DNA from: CAIWHR01 sp963734055
GTDB lineage: Bacteria; Pseudomonadota; Gammaproteobacteria; Burkholderiales; Casimicrobiaceae
Direction of reading: 5' to 3'
Assembly (NCBI GenBank): GCA_963734055.1
Contig: CAVTFQ010000005.1
Location: 62,001 to 126,000 of the forward strand
Length of the DNA: 64,000 nt
Shown here: piece after piece, positions 17,348-25,945 of the stretch
Position numbering within the stretch: the first letter of the stretch is position 1
Layout: the number at the start of each line of letters is the position of its first letter
Made by a program: the position numbers and the translations under genes
Notes under the pieces: model-generated
The model's database searches: none
What the model saw: the letters and a program-made list of their open reading frames with translations, nothing else
Told to the model about the DNA's origin: nothing

Positions 17348-17376
17348 CCATCCGACACGCCCTTCACGGAGAGCTC

Positions 17377-18657
17377 ATGATTCCGACCCGCACGCTGTTC
17401 GCCGCCGGCTGTCTCGTCGCGCTCCTGCTCGGCGGCTGCGGGAAATCGTCGAACGACAGTGGCAACGTCCGCGTCCTGAACCTGATCCAGGGCGCCACCG
17501 GCGTGACCGTGACCGCAGGCGGCACGACCGTCCTGTCCGGCGCGACGTTCGAGACAATCGGCACGTTCGCGAGCGTCAGCGCGGGCAATATCGAATTCAA
17601 GACGACGGTGCCCGGCAGCACGGGCACGCTCATCGACACCGTCTACTCGATCGGGACGGTCAGCTACACGTATGTCACCACCGGTACCCCCGGCGCCGCA
17701 GCGGCCGTGCTCATCGCCGATCCCTACGGCTCGCCGAGCGGCAACACCTTTGCCGTCCGCGTGCTCAACATGTCGCCGACGGACACGCTCGTCGATCTCT
17801 ACCTGACCGAGCCCGGCGCCGACCTCGCGTCGGCCACCCCCGTCGTGACCTCCGCCGCGTACGCGAACGTGACCAGTTTCGTCACGACGACGGCCGGCAG
17901 CCTCGAGGTCCGCCTCACGACCAGCGGGACCAAGGACGTCCTCTACGACGCGACGCCGCCGGCGTTCGCGGCGGGGACCGGCCAGACGATCGTCGCCTAC
18001 GGCCGCGGCAGCAACAAGCTCCTGAACGTGGCGATCATGGCGTCGGAGACCACGGGCGCCATCGCGGACAGCCAGCTCGCGCAGCTCAAGGTCGTCAACG
18101 GAACCTCGGTGCCGGCACCGCTCAATGTCCTGCTCGACGGAACCCCCGCAGTCTCGGGGCTCGCCTTCGCCGCGGTCGCGCCCTACCAGTCGGTCGGTGC
18201 CGGCACGCGCACGGTCACCGTCGAATCGTCGGCCAGTCCCGGCGCGACGCTGCTCACCGTCACGCCCAATCTCACCCCGGCGACCGACAGCTCGATCGCG
18301 CTCTACGGAAGCGCCGGCGCGATGTCCGCGCTCACGCTCGCGGACACCAATGCGCCGGTCGCCGTCGGACGCGCGTCGCTCCGGATCGTCAACATCTCGC
18401 CGGATCTCGGCGCCATCGACGTCTACGCCAATTTCGGGAAGATCGTGTCGGCGCTGGGTGCCAACGCCGCGTCGGCGTATTCGCTCGTCGACGCGGTGAC
18501 CGCAGGCACCCCGTACCGCTTCGACGTGAATGCCGCCGGCACGACCACGGCCGTGCTGAGCGTCGCAGGCGTCACGCTCGCGAGCGGGCACGTCTACACG
18601 CTGTACCTTCTGGGCTCGGGCGCGACGCTGCAGGGCGTGCTGACCCAGGACCGCTGA
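17377..18657 (+). CDS. DUF4397-type repeat lipoprotein (copy 1)
   Basis: 426 residues from ATG 17377. The signal peptide ends in the lipobox LLGGC (Cys21), so it should be lipid-anchored in the envelope. The mature protein is Thr/Ala/Val-rich and has about four similar beta-sandwich segments, each opening with a phrase such as NVRVLNLIQG, AVRVLNMSPTD, AQLKVVNGTS or ASLRIVNISPD. This fits the DUF4397 family, of unknown function. No catalytic residues are apparent. Thirty bp downstream lies a paralogue of almost identical design, so this is a tandem duplication inside the glycolytic cluster. Confidence 0.8.
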   Translation: MIPTRTLFAAGCLVALLLGGCGKSSNDSGNVRVLNLIQGATGVTVTAGGTTVLSGATFETIGTFASVSAGNIEFKTTVPGSTGTLIDTVYSIGTVSYTYVTTGTPGAAAAVLIADPYGSPSGNTFAVRVLNMSPTDTLVDLYLTEPGADLASATPVVTSAAYANVTSFVTTTAGSLEVRLTTSGTKDVLYDATPPAFAAGTGQTIVAYGRGSNKLLNVAIMASETTGAIADSQLAQLKVVNGTSVPAPLNVLLDGTPAVSGLAFAAVAPYQSVGAGTRTVTVESSASPGATLLTVTPNLTPATDSSIALYGSAGAMSALTLADTNAPVAVGRASLRIVNISPDLGAIDVYANFGKIVSALGANAASAYSLVDAVTAGTPYRFDVNAAGTTTAVLSVAGVTLASGHVYTLYLLGSGATLQGVLTQDR

Positions 18658-18687
18658 CCGGCATCGCCGACCCTTCCGGAGAATTCC

Positions 18688-19977
18688 ATGCGTTGCTTCC
18701 GCGCCCTCTTGGTCTGCCTTGCCGCGCTCGCCCTCGGCGCCTGCGGGCTCAACCCGAGCGGCAGCGGCACCGGAACGACGCTGCGCGTCGCCAACCTGAT
18801 GCCGGGAACGACCGCGGTGACAGTCGACGTGAACGGCAGCGCGTTCATGACCGCCGCGCCGTTCGAGACGTTCACCGGCTATCAGGACATTCCCGCCGGC
18901 AACTACACGTTCGACATCCTGCTGGGCGGCAGCCCCACGCCGGTCTTCACGACGGTCAACGCGCTCGCAAACGTGTCCGCCTACACGTTCATTCCGTACG
19001 GCCCGACCACGTTGCCGGGCGGCCTGCTGCTCGACGACACGCTCGCGGTCCACGTGCCGTCGGGCGAGTTCGGATTCCGCCTCGTCAATGTCTCTCCGAC
19101 GGCGGGCCTGATCGACGCCTACCTGACGGCGCCGGGCGCGGACCTCGCGAGCGCCTCGCCGGTCGTGTCCAGCCTCGCCTATAACACCTTCAGCAATTTC
19201 ATCAACGTCCCGCTCGGCAGCTACGAGCTCCGGATCACGCGCAGCGGGACGAAGGAGGTGATCTTCGATTCACTTCTGCCCGCAGCGCCGAACAGCGGCG
19301 GACAGACGGTCGTCGCGTACACGCGCGGCAGCGCGCGCCTCGTCAACGTCGCGGTGTTCACCGACGGCAGCGCGGCGACCACGCTGCCCAACCGCCTCGC
19401 GCGGCTCAAGATGGTGAACGCCTCGGCGGTCGCCTCACCGCTCAACCTGTTCGTCGACGGCAACCTCACGCTCGCCAACGTGCCGTACACGGGCGTTTCC
19501 AACTACCAGGACATCGACGCCGGCCCGCGCGCAATCACGGTGGAAGCCGCCGCGACGCCAGGGGCCGCTCTGCTGTCGACGACGCCGACGTTCACGCCCG
19601 CCACCGACACGTCGATCGCGCTCTACGGCAGCGCGGGCGCGCTGGGCGCGCTGATCCTCACGGATGCCAACGTCACGACCCTCACCACGAAGGCGCAGGT
19701 GCGCTTCGTCAACGTCGCGGCCGCGCTCGGGACCGTCGATGTCTACGCGAACGGCGCGCTCGCGACGTCCGGCGTCGCCCAGAACGCGGCGTCCCCCTAC
19801 GTGCTCCTCGACGCGCTCGCCGAGGGAACGACCTATCAGTTCGACTTCGATCCGGCCGGTACGACGACGCCCGCGTTGAGCGTGCCCGGCGTCAACCTCG
19901 TCGCCGGCGGCGTCTATACGATCTACGTCGTCGGTCCGCCCGGCGCGCTGCAGGGCATCGTCGTGCAGGACTTCTGA
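18688..19977 (+). CDS. DUF4397-type repeat lipoprotein (copy 2)
   Basis: 429 residues from ATG 18688, with GGAGAATTCC before it. The lipobox LGAC (Cys19) predicts a lipoprotein. It shares the layout of the preceding gene: segments TLRVANLMPGTTAV, GFRLVNVSPTAGL, ARLKMVNASAV and AQVRFVNVAAAL mark about four repeated beta domains. Shared phrases such as YLTAPGADLASASPVV and SIALYGSAGALGAL match copy 1 almost word for word. The function is unknown; an extracellular matrix or adhesive role is only a guess from the composition. Confidence 0.8.
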   Translation: MRCFRALLVCLAALALGACGLNPSGSGTGTTLRVANLMPGTTAVTVDVNGSAFMTAAPFETFTGYQDIPAGNYTFDILLGGSPTPVFTTVNALANVSAYTFIPYGPTTLPGGLLLDDTLAVHVPSGEFGFRLVNVSPTAGLIDAYLTAPGADLASASPVVSSLAYNTFSNFINVPLGSYELRITRSGTKEVIFDSLLPAAPNSGGQTVVAYTRGSARLVNVAVFTDGSAATTLPNRLARLKMVNASAVASPLNLFVDGNLTLANVPYTGVSNYQDIDAGPRAITVEAAATPGAALLSTTPTFTPATDTSIALYGSAGALGALILTDANVTTLTTKAQVRFVNVAAALGTVDVYANGALATSGVAQNAASPYVLLDALAEGTTYQFDFDPAGTTTPALSVPGVNLVAGGVYTIYVVGPPGALQGIVVQDF

Positions 19978-19990
19978 CGGCGATTCCGAG

Positions 19991-20151
19991 TCACCTCGCA
20001 AGCAACGCGCGGATCGCGTCGCCCCCGGTTCGCGAGGGCGAACACGCCATCGACGCGGCCGCCGTCCTCGTCGATGACGACGGCTTCGGCGACGCCGCGC
20101 ATGCATTCGATACGGCCGTCGCACGGGTCCGGCGTTTCGTTGCCCGCTGAA
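19991..20151 (-). pseudogene. Probable remnant of an unknown minus-strand gene
   Basis: On the minus strand this gap shows strong G/C third-position bias and a protein-like phrase (CDGRIECMRGVAEAVVIDED, continuing to FALAN). At a run of five G it moves to another frame ending RGGDAIRALLAR and a TGA at 19991-19993. No intact start or full domain is present. It reads as the truncated, frameshifted 3' end of a gene I cannot name. Confidence 0.35.
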
Positions 20152-20187
20152 ATGGCATACCATCGGCGCGTCTTGCCCAAGGACACC

Positions 20188-21615
20188 GTGCCCCGCGCCA
20201 CCAAGATCGTCGCCACGCTCGGACCCGCGTGCAGCGGCCCCGACTCCCTCGCGCGGCTGATCGCGGCCGGCGTCGACGTCGTCCGCCTCAACTTTTCGCA
20301 CGGCCGCGCCGCCGACCACGTGGAGCGTGCCCGGCTGGTCCGCGAGGCGGCGCGCGCACTCGGCCGCGAGGTCGGCATCATGGCCGACCTGCAAGGCCCG
20401 AAGATTCGGATCGGCAAGTTCGCAGCGGGAGCGGTCACGCTCGTCGCGGGCCAGCCGTTCGTGCTCGACGCCGAGTGCCGACAAGGGAACGCGGAGCGCG
20501 TGGGCCTCGACTACAAGCAGCTCGTCCGCGATGTGCAGCCCGGCGCCGTGCTGCTGCTCGACGACGGCCTGGTCAAGCTCGAGGTCGAGGCCGTCGAGGG
20601 CCCGCGCATCGCCACGAGGGTCGTCGTCGGGGGCCGGCTGTCCGACAACAAGGGCATCAACCGGCAGGGCGGAGGCCTGTCCGCGCCCGCGCTCACCGCG
20701 AAGGACAAGGACGACCTCCGGACGGCGGCGACGATCGGCGCCGATTTCCTCGCCGTCTCGTTCCCGAAGACGGGCCACGACATGCGCAAGGCACGCGAGC
20801 TCCTCCGTTCGGCCGGCAGCCACGCGCAGCTGATCGCGAAGATCGAGCGCGCCGAGGCGATCCCCGCGCTCGCGGAGATCATCGAAGCTTCCGACGGGAT
20901 CATGGTCGCGCGCGGCGACCTCGCCGTCGAGGTCGGCAACGCCGCCGTGCCCGGGCTGCAGAAGCGGATGATCAAGATGGCGCGCGACGCGAACAAGCTG
21001 TCGATCACCGCGACGCAGATGATGGAGTCGATGATCCAGAATCCCGTGCCGACGCGCGCCGAGGTGTCCGACGTCGCCAACGCGGTGCTCGACGGGACCG
21101 ACGCGGTGATGCTCTCCGCGGAGACCGCGACCGGCCGTTATCCGATCGAGACCGTCGAGACGATGGCGCAGATCTGCGCCGAAGCCGAGAAGTCGGTGGC
21201 GATCGAATTCGACCGCGAGGTCCTGACCCGCGCGTTCACGCGGATCGACCAGTCGATCGCGATGGCGGCGCTCTTCACCGCCTATCATCTTCGCGTCAAG
21301 GCAGTCGCGGCGCTCACCCAGTCCGGCTCGACCGCGCTCTGGATGTCGCGGCACGACATCGGCTGTCCGATCTACGCGCTCACGCCCGAAGTGTCGTCGC
21401 AGCGGAAGATGACACTCTACCGCAACGTGCGGACCCTCTATTTCGAGCAGGGCGAGGACCGCGACGCCGTCCTCCGGTCCGCCGAAGACCTGCTGGTCGC
21501 CAAGGCGCAGGTGCAGCGCGGCGACCTGATCGTGCTCACCGTCGGGGAGCCGATGGGCAAGTCCGGCGGCACCAACACAATGAAAATCGTCAAGGTCGGC
21601 GAACACCGGTCCTGA
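20188..21615 (+). CDS. pyk: Pyruvate kinase
   Basis: 475 residues from GTG 20188, chosen because homologues begin with PRATKIVATLGPA and AAGGA lies 4 bases before it; an ATG at 20152 is an alternative adding 12 residues. Signatures are RLNFSHG near 34, the metal/phosphate-binding IMVARGDLAVE near 240, and MLSAETATGRYP near 310. It converts PEP and ADP to pyruvate and ATP. The C-terminal allosteric domain is complete. fba follows 141 bp downstream. Confidence 0.96.
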   Translation: MPRATKIVATLGPACSGPDSLARLIAAGVDVVRLNFSHGRAADHVERARLVREAARALGREVGIMADLQGPKIRIGKFAAGAVTLVAGQPFVLDAECRQGNAERVGLDYKQLVRDVQPGAVLLLDDGLVKLEVEAVEGPRIATRVVVGGRLSDNKGINRQGGGLSAPALTAKDKDDLRTAATIGADFLAVSFPKTGHDMRKARELLRSAGSHAQLIAKIERAEAIPALAEIIEASDGIMVARGDLAVEVGNAAVPGLQKRMIKMARDANKLSITATQMMESMIQNPVPTRAEVSDVANAVLDGTDAVMLSAETATGRYPIETVETMAQICAEAEKSVAIEFDREVLTRAFTRIDQSIAMAALFTAYHLRVKAVAALTQSGSTALWMSRHDIGCPIYALTPEVSSQRKMTLYRNVRTLYFEQGEDRDAVLRSAEDLLVAKAQVQRGDLIVLTVGEPMGKSGGTNTMKIVKVGEHRS

Positions 21616-21718
21616 CGATTTCCGCGCCGGTTGCGCCGGCCCCCGCGAGCGCGTTCGGCACCCGGTCGGCTGGCCGGCCCACGCCATCAGGGGTACGGCA
21701 GCCGCGGCGGGACGCTAG

Positions 21719-21724
21719 TAAAAT
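21719..21724 (+). promoter_or_regulatory. Possible -10 box upstream of fba
   Basis: TAAAAT 32 bp before the fba start, in the only A/T-rich stretch of the pyk-fba gap. No clear -35 is seen. Confidence 0.3.
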
Positions 21725-21756
21725 GAGCGAAAACCGCCTGCCGAAGGAGCCCGCAA

Positions 21757-22821
21757 ATGCCTCTCGTTTCGATGCGCCAGCTGCTCGATCACGCGGCCGA
21801 GCACGACTACGGCCTGCCCGCGTTCAACGTCAACAATCTGGAACAGGTCCAGGCGATCATGGCCGCGGCCGCCGAGACCGACAGTCCCGTCATCATGCAG
21901 GCGTCGGCCGGTGCCCGGAAGTACGCGGGAGAGACGTTCCTGCGGCACCTGATCGAAGCGGCGGTCGAGAGCTATCCGGCGATCCCGGTCGTGATGCACC
22001 AGGACCACGGCCAGTCGCCCGACGTCTGCTCGTCGGCGATGAAGCTCGGCTTCACGAGCGTGATGATGGACGGCTCGCTCGAGGCGGACGGCAAGACCGT
22101 CGCGAGCTACGACTACAACCTCGACGTGACACGGAAGGTCGTCGCGATCGCGCACGCGATCGGCGTCACCGTCGAGGGCGAGCTCGGGTGTCTGGGCTCG
22201 CTCGAGACGATGAAGGGCGACAAGGAGGACGGGCACGGCGCCGAGGGCACGATGACGCGCGAAATGCTCCTGACCGATCCCGACCAGGCCGCCGACTTCG
22301 TCCGGAACACGCAGCTTGACGCGCTCGCGATCGCGATCGGCACCTCGCACGGCGCCTACAAGTTCACGCGCAAGCCGACCGGCGACATCCTCGCGATCGA
22401 CCGGATCAAGGCCATCCACGCGCGCATTCCCAACACGCACCTCGTCATGCACGGCAGCTCGTCGGTGCCGCAGGACCTGCTCCAGGTCATCCGCGAGCAC
22501 GGCGGCGAGATGAAGGAGACCTACGGCGTGCCGGTCGAGGAGATCCAGGAAGGCATCAAGCACGGCGTGCGCAAGGTCAACATCGACACCGACATCCGGC
22601 TCGCGATGACCGCCGCGGTGCGCAGGTTCCTGGCCACGAACCGCAGCGCCTTCGATCCGCGCGACTACCTGAAGCCGGCGCGCGAGGCGGCGAAGCAGAT
22701 CTGCAAGGCGCGCTACGAGCAGTTCGGCTGCGCCGGCATGGGCTCGAAGATCAAGGCGCTGCCGCTCGCGGCCGTCGCGAGCAAGTACAAGTCGGGCGAG
22801 CTCGCGCAGGTCGTGCGATAG
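21757..22821 (+). CDS. fba: Class II fructose-bisphosphate aldolase (Calvin-cycle subtype)
   Basis: 354 residues; GAAGGAGC lies 8 bases before ATG 21757. It begins PLVSMRQLLDHAAE, typical of the Calvin-type class IIA aldolases (CbbA/FbaA). The zinc-binding VMHQDHGQSPD is near residue 79, GELGCLGSLE near 142, and the C-terminal glycyl motif HGSSSVPQ near 232. It cleaves or forms fructose-1,6-bisphosphate, completing the cluster of tkt, gap, pgk and pyk. A large hairpin lies just past the stop. Confidence 0.97.
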   Translation: MPLVSMRQLLDHAAEHDYGLPAFNVNNLEQVQAIMAAAAETDSPVIMQASAGARKYAGETFLRHLIEAAVESYPAIPVVMHQDHGQSPDVCSSAMKLGFTSVMMDGSLEADGKTVASYDYNLDVTRKVVAIAHAIGVTVEGELGCLGSLETMKGDKEDGHGAEGTMTREMLLTDPDQAADFVRNTQLDALAIAIGTSHGAYKFTRKPTGDILAIDRIKAIHARIPNTHLVMHGSSSVPQDLLQVIREHGGEMKETYGVPVEEIQEGIKHGVRKVNIDTDIRLAMTAAVRRFLATNRSAFDPRDYLKPAREAAKQICKARYEQFGCAGMGSKIKALPLAAVASKYKSGELAQVVR

Positions 22822-22837
22822 AAGACATCCAATGTAT

Positions 22838-22880
22838 CCGCGGCGCGCTTGACGGCCGTCCCGGCCGTAGCGCGCCGCGG
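22838..22880. repeat. Long near-perfect hairpin between fba and psiE
   Basis: CCGCGGCGCGCT (22838-22849) pairs perfectly with AGCGCGCCGCGG (22869-22880), and inside it ACGGCCG (22852-22858) pairs with CGGCCGT (22862-22868). Only a 2-base bulge and a 3-base loop interrupt 19 base pairs. There is no T-tract on either strand, so it is not a standard intrinsic terminator. It lies 24 bp before the psiE start. Confidence 0.8.
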
Positions 22881-22903
22881 GTGGATCAAGGGGAGCTACC
22901 GCA

Positions 22904-23356
22904 ATGATCCCCGATCGGCCGGAATGGCGGCGCCTCCACGGGCTCTTCCAGCGGGGGCTGACGCTCGTCGAGTATGTCGGTCTCCTCGTGGTCGGATTCG
23001 CGACGACATTCGCGATGGCGGAGGAAGTCGTGGGGATGGTCCGCGCGGCGCGCGTGACGCTCGCCGATCTCCTGCTCATGTTTCTCTATCTCGAGGTGCT
23101 GGCGATGATCAGCCAGTACTTCAAGTCGGGACAGCTGCCGGTACGGTTTCCTCTCTACATCGCGATGGTCGCGATGGCGCGCTACATCATCCTCGACATC
23201 AAGGAGCTGACCGAGCTCCGGATGCTCGCGGTCTCGGCGGCGATCCTGCTCCTGACCCTCGCCGTGCTCGTCATTCGCTATGGGCACACGCGCTTCCCGT
23301 ATCGCGAGGGAGAAGAGGAGCCGAGCCGGGGCGCCCGAACGCCGGGCGAGGAGTGA
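22904..23356 (+). CDS. PsiE-family membrane protein (phosphate-starvation-inducible)
   Basis: 150 residues with four predicted membrane segments (about 20-40, 55-72, 83-98 and 108-126). The pattern LLMFLYLEVLAMISQYFKSG followed by LPVRFPLYIAMVAMARYII is characteristic of the PsiE family, whose biochemical role is not known. AAGGGGAG lies before ATG 22904. It ends 3 bp from the stop of the convergent Nramp gene. Confidence 0.85.
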   Translation: MIPDRPEWRRLHGLFQRGLTLVEYVGLLVVGFATTFAMAEEVVGMVRAARVTLADLLLMFLYLEVLAMISQYFKSGQLPVRFPLYIAMVAMARYIILDIKELTELRMLAVSAAILLLTLAVLVIRYGHTRFPYREGEEEPSRGARTPGEE

Positions 23357-23359
23357 CGG

Positions 23360-24625
23360 TCACGTCCCGGCGCCGGTGACGAACATCGCGACGACCGCGG
23401 CCGCCATCGTCCACGTCGCGAGCCAGCCGAGCGCCTTGAGCCTCCGCGTGACGGTGAACGGCCCCATGACGTGGGCATCGTCGGCGAGAAGCATCATCAC
23501 CACCATGATCGGCACGGCAATCACGCCGTTGATCACCGCACTCCAGAAGAGTCCCTTGATCGGGTCGATCGGCGTGAAGTCGAGCAGCACGCCACCCAGC
23601 GTCGCGAACGCAACGATCCCGTAGAACTCGCGGGCCTCGAGCAGCTTGAGATCGAGGCCGCTCTTCCATTCGAACGTCTCGGCGACCGCGTACGCCGCCG
23701 ATCCGGCGAGCACCGGCACCGCGAGCATCCCGGTGCCGATGATGCCGAGGCTGAACAGCAGGAATGCCGCCTCGCCCGCGAGCGGCCGGAGCGCCTCGGC
23801 CGCCTGGGCCGACGTGCGGATCTCGTGGACGCCTGCAGCATGCAGCGTCGCCGCGGCACTCACGATGATGCATAGCGCGACCAGGTTCGAGAAGCCCATG
23901 CCGAGGTACGTGTCGATCTTGATCCGGTGCAGGTGCGCGCGCGCCGTCTCCGGTGCCTGTCGCAGCGGCGAGGCGGCAGGGTCGGCGTTGACCTCCTCGA
24001 CTTCCTGCGCCGCCTGCCAGAAGAAAAGGTACGGGCTGATCGTCGTGCCGAAGACCGCCACGATGACGGTCAGCGCCTCGCCGGTCAGCGCGAGCCGCGG
24101 CCAGACGATCCCGGCGAGCGCCTCGCGCCACGGCACCTCGATCGTGAACACGACGGCGACATACGCCAGCAGTGCGAGGGTCAGCCACTTCAGGTAGCGG
24201 ACATAGCGCTGATAAGGCAGGAAGACCTGCAACAGCAGGCAGGCGACGCCGAAGACGACGGCATGGCCGTGCTGGGGGCCGCCGACCACGAGTTGCAGCG
24301 CCTCGCCCATCGCCGCGATGTCCGCGGCCACGTTGATCGTGTTGGCGACCACCAGCATCGCGACGATCGCGTAAAGGACCGGCCTCGGGAAGTGCCGGCG
24401 GATGTTCGACGCGAGACCATGACCGGTCACGCGGCCCATCCGTGCGCTGACCATCTGGATGCCCACCATCAGCGGATACGTGAGCACGACGGTCCAGCCC
24501 ATCTGGAAGCCAAACTCTGCACCCGCCTGCGAATAGGTCGCGATCCCGCTCGGATCGTCGTCGGCGGCCCCCGTGATGAGGCCCGGGCCGAGCTGCCTGA
24601 ACCAGCGGCGGGAGGTCGTGAGCAT
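23360..24625 (-). CDS. Nramp-family divalent metal transporter with atypical metal site
   Basis: 421 residues and about 11 membrane segments, from ATG 24625. The first helix carries DDDPSGIATYSQAG where canonical Nramp proteins have DPGN, and the sixth has GTTISPYLFFWQ where they have an MPH-type motif. The metal-selecting Met is therefore absent, so the substrate may differ from Mn/Fe. An upstream in-frame extension lacks membrane features and was not used. Faces psiE tail to tail. A 16-bp palindrome lies in the gap upstream. Confidence 0.85.
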   Translation of the reverse strand: MLTTSRRWFRQLGPGLITGAADDDPSGIATYSQAGAEFGFQMGWTVVLTYPLMVGIQMVSARMGRVTGHGLASNIRRHFPRPVLYAIVAMLVVANTINVAADIAAMGEALQLVVGGPQHGHAVVFGVACLLLQVFLPYQRYVRYLKWLTLALLAYVAVVFTIEVPWREALAGIVWPRLALTGEALTVIVAVFGTTISPYLFFWQAAQEVEEVNADPAASPLRQAPETARAHLHRIKIDTYLGMGFSNLVALCIIVSAAATLHAAGVHEIRTSAQAAEALRPLAGEAAFLLFSLGIIGTGMLAVPVLAGSAAYAVAETFEWKSGLDLKLLEAREFYGIVAFATLGGVLLDFTPIDPIKGLFWSAVINGVIAVPIMVVMMLLADDAHVMGPFTVTRRLKALGWLATWTMAAAVVAMFVTGAGT

Positions 24626-24698
24626 GGTGTTTCGGAAAGACCGCTGCCGGCCGCGGGCGGACGGAGGAAGACTTCTGGCGGAGCCCGTCGCGCTTGGC

Positions 24699-24714
24699 GG
24701 CCGCGATCGCGGCC
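24699..24714. repeat. 16-bp perfect palindrome
   Basis: GGCCGCGATCGCGGCC in the gap between the Nramp start and the DUF1223 stop. It could be an operator, or simply chance in GC-rich DNA. Confidence 0.35.
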
Positions 24715-24760
24715 GTGGCGGGGCGGTTGCGAGCACCTTCTCGTCGTTTGCCAGTACTTC

Positions 24761-25573
24761 CTATCGAGCCGGCGTGCACTCCGGAACGAGTGGCAGCGAC
24801 AGCGCCTGGAGCACCGCGCCGTTCTCCACATTCTGCACGAACGCGACCACGGCCGCGCGGGTGACCGTCTCGGCCGGCAGCGTCAGCACGAGCGCGGCGG
24901 CGCCCTCGCCGGAGGCGGCGATCGCCACGTCGCGCAGCGCACGCACCACGTGGTCGTGGGTGAGCCGCTTGCCGGCGTTCTCCCCGGCCTTCACCTCCGA
25001 GGCCAGACCGTCCTCGGTGAGGGCGACGAACACCCGCGTTCCGCGCCGCTCGGAGGCCCCGGGCACGCGGGCGACCACCTTCACGGCGACGGCCCCCGCC
25101 TGGGGCGTGGCGCCGAGCGCAATGCTGGCGCGCGCGGGGGTTCGCGCGGCCGCGGCGAGCGCCGCCCCAACGCGCGATCCGTCGTGCCAGTCGAACTCGC
25201 GACCCTGCAGCAGCACCTGCGGCGTGTACACGAGATCGGACCGCCTCGCGCGCGCCGAATCGTACTGCCGGCGAGTCCACGCTGCGGCGGCGAAACGATC
25301 CTTCCAGCCGAGTCGATCCCAGTAATCGACGTGGAAGGCAACGGCGACGGCGCCCGCCCACGGCCCCCCGGGCGCGAACGACGCGGACAGCCAGCGATCC
25401 GCCGGAGGACAGCTGTCGCAGCCTTCCGATGTGTAAAGCTCGACCAACGCCGCGGTCTCCGGACCGCTCTGCGCGCGGCAGGCGGGCGCCGCCGCGAAGG
25501 CCGGTGCGGCGAACGCCAGCGCCGCGAGCGCCGCGGCAGGGAGGAAGGCGGTGACGTTCGTCATGGCAGCCAT
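24761..25573 (-). CDS. Exported DUF1223 thioredoxin-fold protein
   Basis: 270 residues from ATG 25573; GTG 25597 and ATG 25564 are alternatives. A signal peptide ends near AFAAAP. The mature start VELYTSEGCDSCPPADRWL has the CxxC redox-type motif that marks the DUF1223 family, followed by VAFHVDYWDRLGWKD and VYTPQVLLQG. The fold is thioredoxin-like, and the usual partner or substrate is unknown. It lies upstream of the Nramp gene on the same strand with a 135-bp gap. Confidence 0.85.
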   Translation of the reverse strand: MAAMTNVTAFLPAAALAALAFAAPAFAAAPACRAQSGPETAALVELYTSEGCDSCPPADRWLSASFAPGGPWAGAVAVAFHVDYWDRLGWKDRFAAAAWTRRQYDSARARRSDLVYTPQVLLQGREFDWHDGSRVGAALAAAARTPARASIALGATPQAGAVAVKVVARVPGASERRGTRVFVALTEDGLASEVKAGENAGKRLTHDHVVRALRDVAIAASGEGAAALVLTLPAETVTRAAVVAFVQNVENGAVLQALSLPLVPECTPAR

Positions 25574-25687
25574 GTTCGGGTCCCCATTGGTCCCCACGCG
25601 ACCGGCCGACCTTACGCGATAGGCTGTGCTAGCATCATTTGCCGGGACCGCGCGAGGACGCCGTCCCGTCGGTCAGGAGGATACGCC

Positions 25688-25945
25688 ATGGGCATGATGA
25701 GCATCATCGGCACGATTGTCGTCGGCTTCATCGTCGGGCTTCTGGCACGCTTCTTCTACCCTGGCGTCGTCGAGATGAACATCTTGACGACGACGCTGCT
25801 CGGGATCGCCGGCTCGATTCTCGGCGGCTTCCTGAGCGGCCTCATCTGGAAGTCGCCGGACGGCAACATCCACCCGGCGGGCTGGGTGATGTCGATCGTC
25901 GGCGCCGCGATCCTGATCTGGGCCTACCTCAACTTCCTCAAGTGA
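25688..25945 (+). CDS. GlsB/YeaQ/YmgE-family small membrane protein
   Basis: 85 residues with three membrane segments. It belongs to the transglycosylase-associated GlsB/YeaQ family: IVVGFIVGLLARFFYPG, then LLGIAGSILGGFLSGLIW and a final GWVMSIVGAAILIWAYL. AGGAGG lies 7 bases before ATG 25688. Family members are stress-induced, but their activity is unsettled. Its stop TGA overlaps the GTG start of pcaI by the sequence GTGA, so it is translationally coupled to an aromatic-catabolism operon. Confidence 0.9.
   Translation: MGMMSIIGTIVVGFIVGLLARFFYPGVVEMNILTTTLLGIAGSILGGFLSGLIWKSPDGNIHPAGWVMSIVGAAILIWAYLNFLK

Noticed and set aside
24699..24714. Phase or origin element at the GGCCGCGATCGCGGCC palindrome
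   Set aside because: Only one copy was seen, and GC-rich palindromes of this kind can arise by chance; kept only as a low-confidence repeat.
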